Shown in pieces: positions 55,326 to 64,000 of a stretch of 64,000 bases of DNA. Numbering within the stretch: position 1 is the stretch's first letter; each line of letters begins with the position of its first letter. A model generated the notes under the pieces. The model ran no database searches. It saw only the letters and a list, made by a program, of their open reading frames with translations, and was not told the DNA's origin. Source of the DNA: Lachnospiraceae bacterium XPB1003 (GTDB taxonomy: Bacteria > Bacillota > Clostridia > Lachnospirales > Lachnospiraceae). Where the stretch lies: contig FMVK01000002.1 of the NCBI GenBank assembly GCA_900102065.1, positions 310,001-374,000 of the forward strand, in the 5' to 3' direction. Position numbers and translations under genes: made by a program.

Positions 55326-56053
55326 TATTCGTTCCAGTTAGTATATACGTTCTGAACATCATCATCTTCATCAAGAAGATCGAGTATCCTTGTAATAAGC
55401 TTAACGGTTTCGGGATCCGTAACATCAACATAATTCTGAGGGATCATGGTTACCTCAGCACTTGCCATGGGAATCTTAGCATCCTGAAAAGCCTTCTCTA
55501 CTGCTTCAAATGCCTCCGGAGAAGTAAGTATCTCGTAGGAATCATCTTCCTCGTTGAAATCATCGGCACCTGCATCAAGCGCCTTTTCCATAAGAGTATC
55601 CGCATCGAACTCACAGTCTTCCTTATCGATTATGATCTGGCCCTTGGAATCAAACATGAAAGATACGCAGCCCTGAGTTCCTATACTTCCGCTTCCCTTT
55701 GTAAAAGCGCTTCGAACATTTGCTGCTGTTCTGTTCTTATTATCTGTAAGCGCCTCAACGATGATAGCTGTTCCGCCGGGGCCGTATCCTTCATAGGTTA
55801 CGCGTTCGTAATTTACATCATTACCTGCGCCTGCAGCCTTCTTGATACCTCTCTCAATTGTCTCATTAGGCATATTGGCAGCCTTGGCTTTCTGTACGAC
55901 CTGAGCAAGCTTGAAATTATTATTTACATCGGGACCGCCTTCCTTAACTGCTACAGCGATCTCTCTTCCGAGAATTGTAAAGATCTTTCCTTTTGCCGCA
56001 TCATTCTTTTCCTTTTTGTGTTTGATGTTGGCAAATTTTGAATGTCCTGACAT
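55325..56053 (-). CDS. yebC: YebC/PmpR family protein
   Basis: A 242-residue protein of the YebC/TACO1 family with the diagnostic start SGHSKFANIKHKKEKNDAAK and the motifs NNFKLAQVVQKAKAANMP, GYGPGGTAIIVE and GCVSFMFDSKG. Long listed as a transcription regulator; recent work on the family favours a role in translation of difficult motifs. It is the first gene after a strong promoter and opens the 30-kb run of closely packed genes. Confidence 0.95.
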   Translation of the reverse strand: MSGHSKFANIKHKKEKNDAAKGKIFTILGREIAVAVKEGGPDVNNNFKLAQVVQKAKAANMPNETIERGIKKAAGAGNDVNYERVTYEGYGPGGTAIIVEALTDNKNRTAANVRSAFTKGSGSIGTQGCVSFMFDSKGQIIIDKEDCEFDADTLMEKALDAGADDFNEEDDSYEILTSPEAFEAVEKAFQDAKIPMASAEVTMIPQNYVDVTDPETVKLITRILDLLDEDDDVQNVYTNWNE

Positions 56054-56102
56054 AACTTCCTCCTGAAAAAATATATATCTTTTTCTTTACACAATTAGCA
56101 GA

Positions 56103-56131
56103 ATTATACCATATATTGTATCTGCAGGCAA
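56103..56131 (-). promoter_or_regulatory. Strong promoter upstream of yebC
   Basis: On the minus strand TTGCCT (56131-56126), a 17-bp spacer and a consensus TATAAT (56108-56103), about 50 bp before the yebC ATG and its GGAGG site. It is the clearest promoter for the long yebC-to-lyase gene run. Confidence 0.85.
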
Positions 56132-56144
56132 TCTGATTACAATT

Positions 56145-57440
56145 TTAACCTATCTTGCTCACATCCAGGAGCCTGATCATTTTTTCGCCTGTTTTCAATA
56201 CTTTGAAGTGATAACCGTCTATATCTGTCTCGAAATCTTCACCGTCTTCCGGTATATGCCCCATCCTGTCGGTTATAAAACCGTTTATGGTCTCGAAATC
56301 ACTTTCACCGAAATCTATCCCGAATTTCTCAGTAAGATCATCCAGTCTTGTAAGGCCGTCTATCTCATAGCTTTCTCCGGCCGAAGTGATCATTTCACTT
56401 TCTTTGTCATATTCGTCCCTGATGGAGCCCACGATCTCCTCAAGTATATCCTCCATTGCTATGAGACCCGATGTCTGACCGTATTCATCCGTAACTATTA
56501 CCATCTGTATATTCGATGACTGCATTTCTCGGAAAAGATCATCTATATTCTTGGTCTCGGGAACAAATTCCGGAGCATGTAAACTGTCTTTTATGTCAGC
56601 AAGCTTAGGATTAAGCTTTGGATTCTGTTCTATAAGCCTGATAGCATCTTTAATATGAAGTATGCCAACGATGTGATCCAGGTCTTCATGATAGACCGGA
56701 TAACGTGAAAAGCTTGAATTCAGAATATCTTTAAGAGCATCCTTGATCTTAACCGAATCGTCAAAAGCGGAGATATTGTTTCTGGGAACCATTATCTCGC
56801 AGGCTTCTGTATTTGAGAGTTCAAAGATATTATTGATCATCTTTGCTTCGCTCTCTTCTATAGCGCCGCTTTCCTGCCCTTCATTAACTATGGCTAATAT
56901 CTCGTCTTCCGTAACATTAACGTCATCCTTCTTCCTGCCGCCTCCGAATATGCCGGTAAGAAGCGCAGCAAATGCATTAGCCGGAACTGCTAAAGGAGCA
57001 AAAATGACTGTGGAGATATTACAGAACTTGTATAAAGTCCTGAGGACCGAAAGATGGAAAGCTCTACCGAGCATAAACGGAAATATTACAACAATGGCAG
57101 CTTCCAGCACAAGGACAGCTAACCATATGAGTATTATCAGCCAGAATAACTCCGGGTTGGAGATCTTGGTATTGATATCCTGCAGTGATCTGAATAATAA
57201 AGGTAAAAAGATAAAAATCGAAAATCCGCCGTTCATTATCAAAAAAACGATAACAGCAGATCCGATAAGTTTATCGGGCTTGTCTTTCATTTTTCCGATA
57301 CCGGGGTCCAGATCATCTTCTTCATCCGGCGAAAGAGCAGAAAGCGCAGAAATAAATGCAGCATATATGCCGCAAAGCGCCATCAGTATCAAAACTATAA
57401 CAACAGGGACCCTGGTATAATCCGTTAATAATCCGAACAT
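56145..57440 (-). CDS. CNNM/CorC-type membrane protein with CBS pair (hemolysin family)
   Basis: A 431-residue protein: N-terminal CNNM (DUF21) membrane domain with four hydrophobic segments, two CBS domains (EIMVPRNNISAF through VGILHIKDAI, and MQMVIVTDEYGQTSGLIAM), and a C-terminal CorC_HlyC domain (DGLTRLDDLTEKFGIDF). Members are Mg/Na-linked transporters or regulators of magnesium efflux; the hemolysin label is historical. It ends the upstream gene group, with the yebC promoter just beyond. Confidence 0.9.
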   Translation of the reverse strand: MFGLLTDYTRVPVVIVLILMALCGIYAAFISALSALSPDEEDDLDPGIGKMKDKPDKLIGSAVIVFLIMNGGFSIFIFLPLLFRSLQDINTKISNPELFWLIILIWLAVLVLEAAIVVIFPFMLGRAFHLSVLRTLYKFCNISTVIFAPLAVPANAFAALLTGIFGGGRKKDDVNVTEDEILAIVNEGQESGAIEESEAKMINNIFELSNTEACEIMVPRNNISAFDDSVKIKDALKDILNSSFSRYPVYHEDLDHIVGILHIKDAIRLIEQNPKLNPKLADIKDSLHAPEFVPETKNIDDLFREMQSSNIQMVIVTDEYGQTSGLIAMEDILEEIVGSIRDEYDKESEMITSAGESYEIDGLTRLDDLTEKFGIDFGESDFETINGFITDRMGHIPEDGEDFETDIDGYHFKVLKTGEKMIRLLDVSKIG

Positions 57441-57448
57441 TTTTCCTC

Positions 57449-58582
57449 TTAACTTCTCTTATATACTCTGGGAACTCTCTTACCTATATCGCAGACAGCC
57501 TCATAATTGATGCGATCTGAAAGAAGTGCGAATTCATCCATGGTGATCTCTTCATCACCGTCTCTGCCTACGACGGTAACAACATCTCCAACATCGATAT
57601 CATCATTCATTTCAATATCAACCATGAGCTGATCCATGCAGACTCTGCCGATGACACGATATCTTCTGCCTTTGATAAGAACAACACCCTTATTGGAAAG
57701 GCTTCTGGGGAAACCATCGGCATATCCTATGGAAACAGTCGCTATTCTGGTTTCTTTATCCGTTACATATGTACCACCGTAACTTATTGGAGTTCCTGCA
57801 GGAACATCCTTTATAAATATAACAGCGCTCTTGATCTCCATTGCAGGCTTAAGAACAATATTTCCCTTGTTAACTTCATCAGAAGGCCAGAGTCCGTAAG
57901 TGATGATACCGGAACGCACGATATCAAAATGGAGATCCGGCATATCGATTATTGCAGCGGAATTGGAACAATGCTTAAGCGGAATATGAATGCCTTCTTT
58001 TTCAAGCCTGTCGGTAAAATCCTTAAAAGCCTTCGCCTGAGCATTAGCCGAAGTCTTGTCTGCTTCATCAGCCCTGGCAAAATGAGTAAATATTCCTTCT
58101 ATCTCAAGGCCACTCATACAGCTAACCTGCTTCACAAACTCAACACCTCTGTCATCCGGCATGATACCTATCCTGCCCATTCCGGTATCTACTTTGATAT
58201 GAACCTTACATTTCTTCCCCAGTTGCGCAGCCATGGCATTGATCTTGGACGCACTGTGAAGGTCAAAGATCGGCACTCTGATATCATTTGTTATAGCCAT
58301 ACCATACATAGAAGGAGCAACATAGCCTAAAATAAGTATCGGTTTGTCGCATCCAATATGAACGATCTCCATGGCCTCATCTATAGTTGCAACCGCATAA
58401 CCATAGACACAGTCGAGATCCGCAAGACTCCTGGCTACGGCAACAGCGCCGTGACCGTATCCATCTGCTTTGATGACAGCCATGACACCTGTTCCTTTCG
58501 GAACATGCTTTGAGATTTCGATTATGTTTTGCCTTATATTGCCAAGATTGACTATTGCACTTACTCTTTCCGTATTTATCAT
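57449..58582 (-). CDS. alr: Alanine racemase
   Basis: PLP enzyme making D-alanine for peptidoglycan. 377 residues, usual length. The PLP lysine is in VMAVIKADGYGHGAVAVA, with IFTHFARAD, IVRSGIITYGLWPS and the C-terminal GRVCMDQLMVDI and INYEAVCDIGKRVPRVY. The ATG at 58582 follows AAGGA by 10 nt; a TTG at 58588 is an alternative. It lies between NAD(P)HX repair and the CNNM gene, and supplies the substrate later removed by the carboxypeptidase encoded at 18.3 kb. Confidence 0.96.
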   Translation of the reverse strand: MINTERVSAIVNLGNIRQNIIEISKHVPKGTGVMAVIKADGYGHGAVAVARSLADLDCVYGYAVATIDEAMEIVHIGCDKPILILGYVAPSMYGMAITNDIRVPIFDLHSASKINAMAAQLGKKCKVHIKVDTGMGRIGIMPDDRGVEFVKQVSCMSGLEIEGIFTHFARADEADKTSANAQAKAFKDFTDRLEKEGIHIPLKHCSNSAAIIDMPDLHFDIVRSGIITYGLWPSDEVNKGNIVLKPAMEIKSAVIFIKDVPAGTPISYGGTYVTDKETRIATVSIGYADGFPRSLSNKGVVLIKGRRYRVIGRVCMDQLMVDIEMNDDIDVGDVVTVVGRDGDEEITMDEFALLSDRINYEAVCDIGKRVPRVYKRS

Positions 58583-58607
58583 TTTCAAAACTTCCTTTCC
58601 CGCTCAG

Positions 58608-60161
58608 TCAAGTATTACACTTACTCAGTATGACTGTATGAAGCTCATCGATTATTGATGAAGCCGTAAGAGATACATTACCGTTATTTACCGATGCCTC
58701 ATTTCCCGCAGCACCGTGAAGATATACCGCCAATGCGGTTTTTAAACCTGCTCTGTCTTTATTATCAGATGCAAGAAAAGCTCCGACGATACCGGCAAGT
58801 ACATCACCGCTGCCTGCGGTAGCCATTCCGTCGTTTCCCGATGTATTTAGGAAAACTTCATTGCCGTCGGATATGACAGTAGTTGCATCTTTAGCGGCTA
58901 TGATACATTTATATTTTCTTGCGAGAGTTCTGACCGTATCCGGATCATTATAGCCGTTACCGTATTCCGGAAAAAGCCTGCGCCACTCTCCGGGATGAGG
59001 AGTAAGAACCACTGTCGTTCCAAGACCTTTTAACTGAGATATATCCTTTGAAAGGATATTCAAACCGTCAGCATCAATGACAACAGACTTCGATAAACGA
59101 TCGGCAATGATCAAAGTCCTGTGAAATAAATCAACAGCTTCGGGATCCGTCCCCAGTCCACAGCCTATAACGATACAATCACTCCATGCTATCGCCGATT
59201 CCAGTTCGACATCCGCAATATTGTTATAAGACGAAAACATCGCTTCAGGAACATCTGATATCAAAAGGTCTCTGTTATTATTATCAGAAAGGATCTTTAC
59301 CATACCGACACCGGCTCTTAAAGCAGCACGGGCATTAAGGATGCATGCGCCGGGCATGGCGCTGCAGCCGCATATGCAAAGCAGCTTGCCGAATGTGGCT
59401 TTATTACCTGTCTTGTCGCGTTCCAGCGCCTGTTGCAGATCATTATCATCAACCGAATTCATGATCAAAGCATTATCCTGTTCATTTCCGTTTGCATCTG
59501 CGGAAAAAATCTGCTTTATACCTGACAGCGGTATAGGATCAACAACGCTTATCTTTCCCGTGAATGATCTGCCTTTATTTAATAACAGACCTGACTTCAG
59601 CCTGAAAAATGTAACGGTCTCATCTGCTTTGACAGCATCTCCAAGTATCCGCCCGGTATCCGGATGAAGGCCGGTCGGAATATCAACGGATATTACTTTT
59701 GCCCCATGTTCTTCTTTTGATCTGTTTATCATACCGACCGCAAGCAGATGATCGTCTTTTAGATCCCTTGAAGAACCAATTCCCAAAAGCGCATCGATGA
59801 TCAGATCGTAAGACATCCCTGCAACACGGATATCATCTACAGACGTATAAAAATCTATTTCCGCAGCCTTACAGATATCCCATTGAACTTTCCATTCACT
59901 GCTTGCATGTGTCCTGTCACCGATGAGCAGAATATCTGAAATTATGCCTTCAGCTTTAAGCAAACGGGATGCTGCCAGACCATCCGCACCGTTGTTACCG
60001 TATCCGGCAACAGTAAGGACCCTTTTCGGCGAATATGCGGCAACAGCACTCGCAATCGCTTCAGCTGCATGTTCCATCAAAAGTAAAGAAGGAACACCTG
60101 CCGATTTCATCAGGTGTCCCTCATATTCTTTTGTCTGATGAGCTGTAAAAACCTGCTGCAT
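58608..60161 (-). CDS. Bifunctional NAD(P)HX epimerase/dehydratase
   Basis: Repairs hydrated NAD(P)H. The N-terminal YjeF_N domain (about residues 1-210; epimerase) shows VAGYGNNGADGLAASRLL and DALLGIGSSRDL. The C-terminal YjeF_C domain (about 225-517; ADP/ATP-dependent dehydratase) shows GKLLCICGCSAMPGA, VVLTPHPGEWRRL and AGSGDVLAGIVGAFLA. 517 residues matches the fused form (nnr). It begins 4 bp after the coiled-coil gene and is followed by alr, a common pairing. Confidence 0.95.
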   Translation of the reverse strand: MQQVFTAHQTKEYEGHLMKSAGVPSLLLMEHAAEAIASAVAAYSPKRVLTVAGYGNNGADGLAASRLLKAEGIISDILLIGDRTHASSEWKVQWDICKAAEIDFYTSVDDIRVAGMSYDLIIDALLGIGSSRDLKDDHLLAVGMINRSKEEHGAKVISVDIPTGLHPDTGRILGDAVKADETVTFFRLKSGLLLNKGRSFTGKISVVDPIPLSGIKQIFSADANGNEQDNALIMNSVDDNDLQQALERDKTGNKATFGKLLCICGCSAMPGACILNARAALRAGVGMVKILSDNNNRDLLISDVPEAMFSSYNNIADVELESAIAWSDCIVIGCGLGTDPEAVDLFHRTLIIADRLSKSVVIDADGLNILSKDISQLKGLGTTVVLTPHPGEWRRLFPEYGNGYNDPDTVRTLARKYKCIIAAKDATTVISDGNEVFLNTSGNDGMATAGSGDVLAGIVGAFLASDNKDRAGLKTALAVYLHGAAGNEASVNNGNVSLTASSIIDELHTVILSKCNT

Positions 60162-60165
60162 AGTT

Positions 60166-60795
60166 CTATTTCTTCTCGGGAACAGCTTCGGATGCCTTTA
60201 TCATCCTGTCCTCCGGATTATATTGCATATCAAAGATATCCATCACATCCGGTCCGAAGATATCATGCATATAAAAATACATCTGCTGATTCTTCATTTC
60301 ACATTCCTGTCTGCGGACAACATTTTTCTTAAGTTCAATCCTGACATTATCTATCCAGTCATTGAATTCATTGATCTTCGCTGTATTTTCCGCAATGACT
60401 CTGTCACAGATCTCCATAGTATCTAGCATAAGCGCCAGATTTACCTCGTTGATCTGCTTCGGAAGTTCCATAAGATCATCCTGAAGGTTGTCGATCCTGC
60501 TGTTACATTCGTTTATCCTGTCTGAATAATCGGCCTGTTTTGAAGCAGAATCGTCCTCATCCATAACGCCCACGATCTTATCCATGAGCGCAGCCTTCTC
60601 TTTACGGATACTCTTAAGTTCACTGTTGATACGGCCCTGCTGTTTTAAGAGTCCCTTCAGTTTATTTTCTTTCTCGATCATCTCAGGCGTATGTTCGATT
60701 CCCGCCATAAGCCTGTACCACTTGTTATCAAGTGAGATGATCGGTATCTTTTTTCCCTTTAATGCAGGGACAAAAACTTCATCTTTTTTTGACAT
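60166..60795 (-). CDS. Coiled-coil protein of unknown function
   Basis: A 209-residue soluble protein, mostly helical. A start with beta character (VFVPALKGKKIPIISLDNKWYRLM) is followed by two long coiled coils (about residues 40-75 and 90-165, heptads such as LKGLLKQQGRINSELKSI) and a C-terminal segment FGPDVMDIFDMQYNPED. No catalytic motif or membrane helix. It lies 8 bp after the isocitrate dehydrogenase gene and before the NAD(P)HX repair gene. Similar proteins occur in Lachnospiraceae without known role. Confidence 0.65.
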   Translation of the reverse strand: MSKKDEVFVPALKGKKIPIISLDNKWYRLMAGIEHTPEMIEKENKLKGLLKQQGRINSELKSIRKEKAALMDKIVGVMDEDDSASKQADYSDRINECNSRIDNLQDDLMELPKQINEVNLALMLDTMEICDRVIAENTAKINEFNDWIDNVRIELKKNVVRRQECEMKNQQMYFYMHDIFGPDVMDIFDMQYNPEDRMIKASEAVPEKK

Positions 60796-60803
60796 AATAT
60801 CAA

Positions 60804-62009
60804 TTATCTGTTTTCAAGAGTGTTTCTTATCTCTTTTATGAAATCAGCGCTATTTTGAACCTTCACATTACTCATGGAAGTGATAAGTGCAAGATCCTTT
60901 GTCATACGACCGCTTTCGATGGTTGATACAGTTGCCTTCTCGAGAAGATCAGCGAACTCACTGAGTTCTTTGATGCCATCCAATTCACCGCGCTTTCTGA
61001 GAGCACCTGTCCATGCAAAGATCGTGGCAACCGAGTTGGTAGAAGTCTCTTCTCCCTTAAGATGCTTGTAGTAATGACGCTGAACAGTTCCGTGAGCAGC
61101 TTCATACTCATAATTACCATCCGGAGAAACAAGAACGGAAGTCATCATTGCAAGCGAACCGAAAGCAGAGCTTACCATATCGCTCATTACATCTCCGTCA
61201 TAATTCTTGCAGGCCCAGATCATACCTCCTCTGGACTTCATGATACGGGCAACGGCATCATCGATAAGTGTGTAGAAATATGTGATACCCGCCTCTTCAA
61301 ACTTATCCTTGTATTCCTTTTCGAATACTTCCGTAAAAATATCCTTAAAGTTATGATCATACTTCTTTGAGATAGTATCCTTTGTTGCAAACCACAGATC
61401 CTGCTTGCTGTCCAGAGCATAATTAAAGCAGGAATGTGCAAAGCTGTCGATGGATTTGTCCAGATTATGGATACCCTGAAGTATTCCGGGTGACTTGAAG
61501 TCCTGAATAAGTTCTCTTACTTCATTCCCCTTCTCATCCTCAAAAACAAGATATCCTTTTCCGGGTCCGGGCACCTTGATCTCAACATTCTTGTAAACAT
61601 CACCGTAAGCATGTCTTGCAAGTGTGATAGGTTTCTCCCAGTTTCTTACACAGGGTTCAATCCCCTTAACGAGTATGGGCGTACGAAATACTGTTCCGTC
61701 AAGAATTGAACGGATGGTACCGTTGGGACTCTTCCACATTTCCTTCAGATCGTATTCTTTAACACGTGCAGCATTGGGCGTTATTGTTGCACACTTAACC
61801 GCAACACCGAGTTCTTTTGTCTTCTCTGCAGCCTCTACAGTAACCTTGTCATCTGTCTCGTTTCTGTGCTTTAATCCAAGATCGTAATATTCAGTCTTAA
61901 GATCTATATACGGAGTAAGGAGCTCATCCTTGATCATACTCCATAAGATCCTTGTCATCTCATCGCCGTCCATCTCTACTAACGGTGTCTTCATGCTAAT
62001 CTTGCTCAT
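60804..62009 (-). CDS. icd: NADP-dependent isocitrate dehydrogenase (eukaryote-like subfamily)
   Basis: Oxidative decarboxylation of isocitrate to 2-oxoglutarate, giving NADPH and the carbon skeleton of glutamate and so of proline made by ProB/ProA. 401 residues with the features of the homodimeric eukaryote-like class: [44 protein letters not shown], and [19 protein letters not shown] near the C-terminus. A weak AGGGAG lies 11 nt before the ATG. No other TCA-cycle gene is nearby. Confidence 0.97.
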   Translation of the reverse strand: MSKISMKTPLVEMDGDEMTRILWSMIKDELLTPYIDLKTEYYDLGLKHRNETDDKVTVEAAEKTKELGVAVKCATITPNAARVKEYDLKEMWKSPNGTIRSILDGTVFRTPILVKGIEPCVRNWEKPITLARHAYGDVYKNVEIKVPGPGKGYLVFEDEKGNEVRELIQDFKSPGILQGIHNLDKSIDSFAHSCFNYALDSKQDLWFATKDTISKKYDHNFKDIFTEVFEKEYKDKFEEAGITYFYTLIDDAVARIMKSRGGMIWACKNYDGDVMSDMVSSAFGSLAMMTSVLVSPDGNYEYEAAHGTVQRHYYKHLKGEETSTNSVATIFAWTGALRKRGELDGIKELSEFADLLEKATVSTIESGRMTKDLALITSMSNVKVQNSADFIKEIRNTLENR

Positions 62010-62045
62010 GTTGTCTTTTTCTCCCTTTTGTTGCTATTTTTTCGG

Positions 62046-62077
62046 TCCAAATTAAGGATCCGCAATTTATATTTGGA
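62046..62077. repeat. Inverted repeat between the LRR gene and icd
   Basis: TCCAAAT (62046-62052) and ATTTGGA (62071-62077), 7-bp arms with an 18-bp centre containing GGATCC. No T tract follows, so it is not a clear terminator; an operator or processing site for icd is possible. Confidence 0.35.
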
Positions 62078-63682
62078 TCATTCAAATACGCCCGGCGCAA
62101 CGCTCTTAACGCTTGCGGGAAGCTCAGGTGATTCTTCATCACCCTTATATCCAATGAGAACTCCGTCTCCGACAATGAGAAAATCTTTATCTTCTCCTTC
62201 AGGGCCGGAGCTAACCCAGTTATTATACCACTCTGTGTAAGCAAATGCTTTCTCGCCCACTTCCGTTACTGAGTCAGGGATCCTGACCTTTGCGAGATGA
62301 TCGCAGTGATAAAAAGCGCCTTTGCCGACATAAGTTACCCCGTCCGGGATGAATATCTGCGTTAAGGACGTCCTTGCAAAAGAAAAATCTCCGACAGTTG
62401 ACGTACCGTCAGGTATATCAAATGAGATGATTGTCTGATCCAGGTAATGAGCGTAATCTTCAATGCCGTTAGCCGCGTTCGAAACCTGCACCGTCTGTGA
62501 GTTGCTGTTACCGTTATTTACAGGCAATCCGCCGTCAATGATAACATATGCTCTGTCGGATACAACCTTGGAAGATCCCAGCACATCACCGTCACCTGTA
62601 TCGGGAACATAAGTTACATTTACAGAAGGATCATCGGATGCAGCAGTACCTGATGCTGTTTCACTACCGCCACCTTCATTTCCGCCGGCATCTGTTGCGC
62701 TATTATCATTAGTGTTTGAAACACTTTTCCCGGAATCCGAAGCAGCGCCGCTCTGTTTTAACTCTGCTTCAGCAGCCAGGAGTTCTCTGTCATCATACAG
62801 TGACATATCTCCGGTAGTATAACCTTTGGATTCGGCAAAAACCGCGCCACCGGAAAAATCAGGGCAATTAAAATATAATGTGGAAGGGCAGCCGTCAAAT
62901 GCATTACTGTGAATATTCTTAACTGATATAGGCAGGGTCACCTGCTTTAATGACGAGCAATCCTGTACAGCTCCAAGCGAAAGTTCATTTGTAGGTACCT
63001 GAAATATCAGGTTCTCAAGCCCTCTGCAATTTGAAAAAGCATATTCTGGTATAACGGATATTCCGGGAACAATGATCTCTTTCAAAGTATCACAGCCCCA
63101 GAAACAATACCTTGAAATCTCCTCTACAGTTCCTGGTATTGTATATGTGTAATGCTCTCCACCCGCAAGATACTGACAGAGCTTTTTATGATCGGATGTT
63201 AAAATCGTACAGTCATCGGCATCAAAAAAGTGATTAGCCGGATCAAGGCCGATATGTTTCAGATTTCCGCAATCACTGAAAGCGCCGTCTCCAAGACTGT
63301 ATAAACCGCTACCTATGGAAACGGTTTCAAGTGAACTGCATCCCCAGAAAGCTGAATCGCCTATTTCAAACACACTGTCAGGAATATCTACCGATTTAAG
63401 AGAAGTACATCCCCTGAAAGCACCATAATCGATCTTATTTAATGATGAAGGAAGTCTTACTGATGTGATCTGAGTATTTCCGGCAAAAGCCTCACGTCCG
63501 ATGGTACGAACTCCATCCGGAATGATGATCTCTGTTTCGGAACCTACGTAGTTGATCACTACGCCCCCATTTATATTGACTCCGGAATCCTTAGCATTCG
63601 CAGTATAAATTCCACCTATGCAAAGAACGGTAAGAAGGACTGCAGCCGGTACGGCAGTCATGAATATGGTCTTTTTTTTCAT
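62078..63682 (-). CDS. Secreted leucine-rich-repeat (BspA-like) surface protein
   Basis: A 534-residue exported protein. A signal peptide (about residues 1-30, ending YTANAK) leads into a block of BspA-type LRR_5 repeats (about 45-290; pattern IGREAFAGNTQITSVRLPSS), a Ser/Asp/Gly-rich linker (about 305-375), and a second repeat block (about 400-534; FARTSLTQIFIPDGVTYVG). No anchor sequence or membrane helix at the end. Such proteins mediate surface adhesion or protein binding in gut anaerobes. GGAGG precedes the ATG, and the gene follows a wall-anchored protein gene by 45 bp, so both are likely cotranscribed. Confidence 0.88.
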   Translation of the reverse strand: MKKKTIFMTAVPAAVLLTVLCIGGIYTANAKDSGVNINGGVVINYVGSETEIIIPDGVRTIGREAFAGNTQITSVRLPSSLNKIDYGAFRGCTSLKSVDIPDSVFEIGDSAFWGCSSLETVSIGSGLYSLGDGAFSDCGNLKHIGLDPANHFFDADDCTILTSDHKKLCQYLAGGEHYTYTIPGTVEEISRYCFWGCDTLKEIIVPGISVIPEYAFSNCRGLENLIFQVPTNELSLGAVQDCSSLKQVTLPISVKNIHSNAFDGCPSTLYFNCPDFSGGAVFAESKGYTTGDMSLYDDRELLAAEAELKQSGAASDSGKSVSNTNDNSATDAGGNEGGGSETASGTAASDDPSVNVTYVPDTGDGDVLGSSKVVSDRAYVIIDGGLPVNNGNSNSQTVQVSNAANGIEDYAHYLDQTIISFDIPDGTSTVGDFSFARTSLTQIFIPDGVTYVGKGAFYHCDHLAKVRIPDSVTEVGEKAFAYTEWYNNWVSSGPEGEDKDFLIVGDGVLIGYKGDEESPELPASVKSVAPGVFE

Positions 63683-63727
63683 GGAAACAGTCCTCCTTTC
63701 CTAATGATTTATATTCTCTATAACTGT

Positions 63728-64000
63728 TTATCTTCTTGTTGCAGCAGCTTTCTTAACAGGTTTCTTCTTATCCTTCCAAAGGAAGAGCACACATGAAAGG
63801 CTCATCATTCCGGCCGATAAGAACCACTTGGGCGATACCCCGTCACCTGTCTTGGGCGTTTCATCATATACACCTCTTACAACATTCTCGGTATCCACAT
63901 AAATGGTATACGGAGAGAAGTGTGTTCCCGTGAACTTTATGCAGGGAACTCCGTCAATTGTAGTAAATGTAGGTCTCTTGTCCTCAAGGACACCATTTAC
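63728..64000 (-). CDS. Cell-wall-anchored surface protein, C-terminal end only
   Basis: The last 90 codons of a gene that begins beyond the window. The visible end has a beta-rich stretch (CIKFTGTHFSPYTIYVDT), then the sortase-type motif PKTGD in DETPKTGDGVSPKW, a hydrophobic helix (LSAGMMSLSCVLFLW) and a basic tail (KDKKKPVKKAAATRR). This is the LPxTG arrangement with Thr in place of the usual Leu. Sortase would cleave and attach the protein to peptidoglycan. No sortase gene is in the window. Confidence 0.8.
   Translation of the reverse strand, partial: VNGVLEDKRPTFTTIDGVPCIKFTGTHFSPYTIYVDTENVVRGVYDETPKTGDGVSPKWFLSAGMMSLSCVLFLWKDKKKPVKKAAATRR

Noticed and set aside
55259-56041. Plus-strand open frame of 260 codons opposite yebC
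   Set aside because: Antisense to a conserved gene; no recognisable domain or ribosome site.
56743-57420. Plus-strand open frame of 225 codons opposite the CNNM gene
   Set aside because: Antisense shadow of membrane-helix codons.

Overview
The window looks like chromosomal DNA of a low-to-mid GC anaerobic member of the Bacillota, most probably a Lachnospiraceae-type Clostridia (Butyrivibrio/Lachnospira/Roseburia-like). This rests on the gene families and gene order: an mreBCD-PBP2-rodA block followed by mgsA, a D-Ala-D-Ala carboxypeptidase, a lone HlyD-like adaptor and yggS; a mutS-mutL-miaA-methionine gamma-lyase run; formate-tetrahydrofolate ligase with folD; strong GGAGG-type ribosome binding sites; and a PKTGD-type wall anchor. 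No tRNA, rRNA, CRISPR array, transposase, integrase or phage gene was seen. Every gene I can support lies on the minus strand, so transcription runs from high to low coordinates throughout.

Region 1 (about 1-6.7 kb) is a metal module: a gene fusing a metallo-beta-lactamase-fold domain to a methyltransferase, a membrane-anchored HMA protein, feoA, feoB, a FeoC-like regulator, a DUF6110-type membrane protein and a P1B-type ATPase cut by the window start. Region 2 (about 6.7-12.9 kb) holds a TetR repressor with its own palindromic operator and an operon of two methyltransferases of different families, two CydDC-like ABC half-transporters and a DUF454 protein. Two very short ORFs (19 and 22 codons), each with a ribosome binding site, sit at junctions of this operon. 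A shared inverted repeat, TTAG-N6-CTAA, lies upstream of the feo genes, of the hydrolase/methyltransferase fusion and of the two-methyltransferase operon. This suggests one regulator, possibly metal-dependent, over both regions.

Region 3 (about 12.9-15.6 kb) is a plasmid/ICE-like partition cassette (ParB, ParA and a protein with a duplicated excisionase-like domain) next to a 423-bp gene-free stretch with 10-bp-periodic repeats, inverted repeats and a strong hairpin terminator. It abuts the end of the core operon exactly where relatives usually carry sepF, so 15.2-15.6 kb is probably an insertion or rearrangement boundary.

Region 4 (15.6-26.2 kb) is the cell-shape operon mreB-mreC-mreD-PBP2-rodA-mgsA-dacA-P-loop protein-HlyD-like-yggS, read from a recognisable promoter. 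Region 5 (26.2-56.1 kb) is an almost gapless run of 22 genes from yebC to the methionine gamma-lyase gene, with one long cotranscribed unit as the simplest reading. It covers chromosome segregation (FtsK), one-carbon metabolism (Fhs, FolD, 5-FCL), proline synthesis (ProB, ProA), RNA modification and maturation (RsmF-like, YbeY, MiaB, MiaA) and mismatch repair (MutS, MutL). Region 6 (56.1-64 kb) carries a CNNM/CorC-type protein, alanine racemase, NAD(P)HX repair, a coiled-coil protein, NADP-isocitrate dehydrogenase and two cell-surface proteins. The most novel-looking parts are region 2 and the repeat-rich partition locus.
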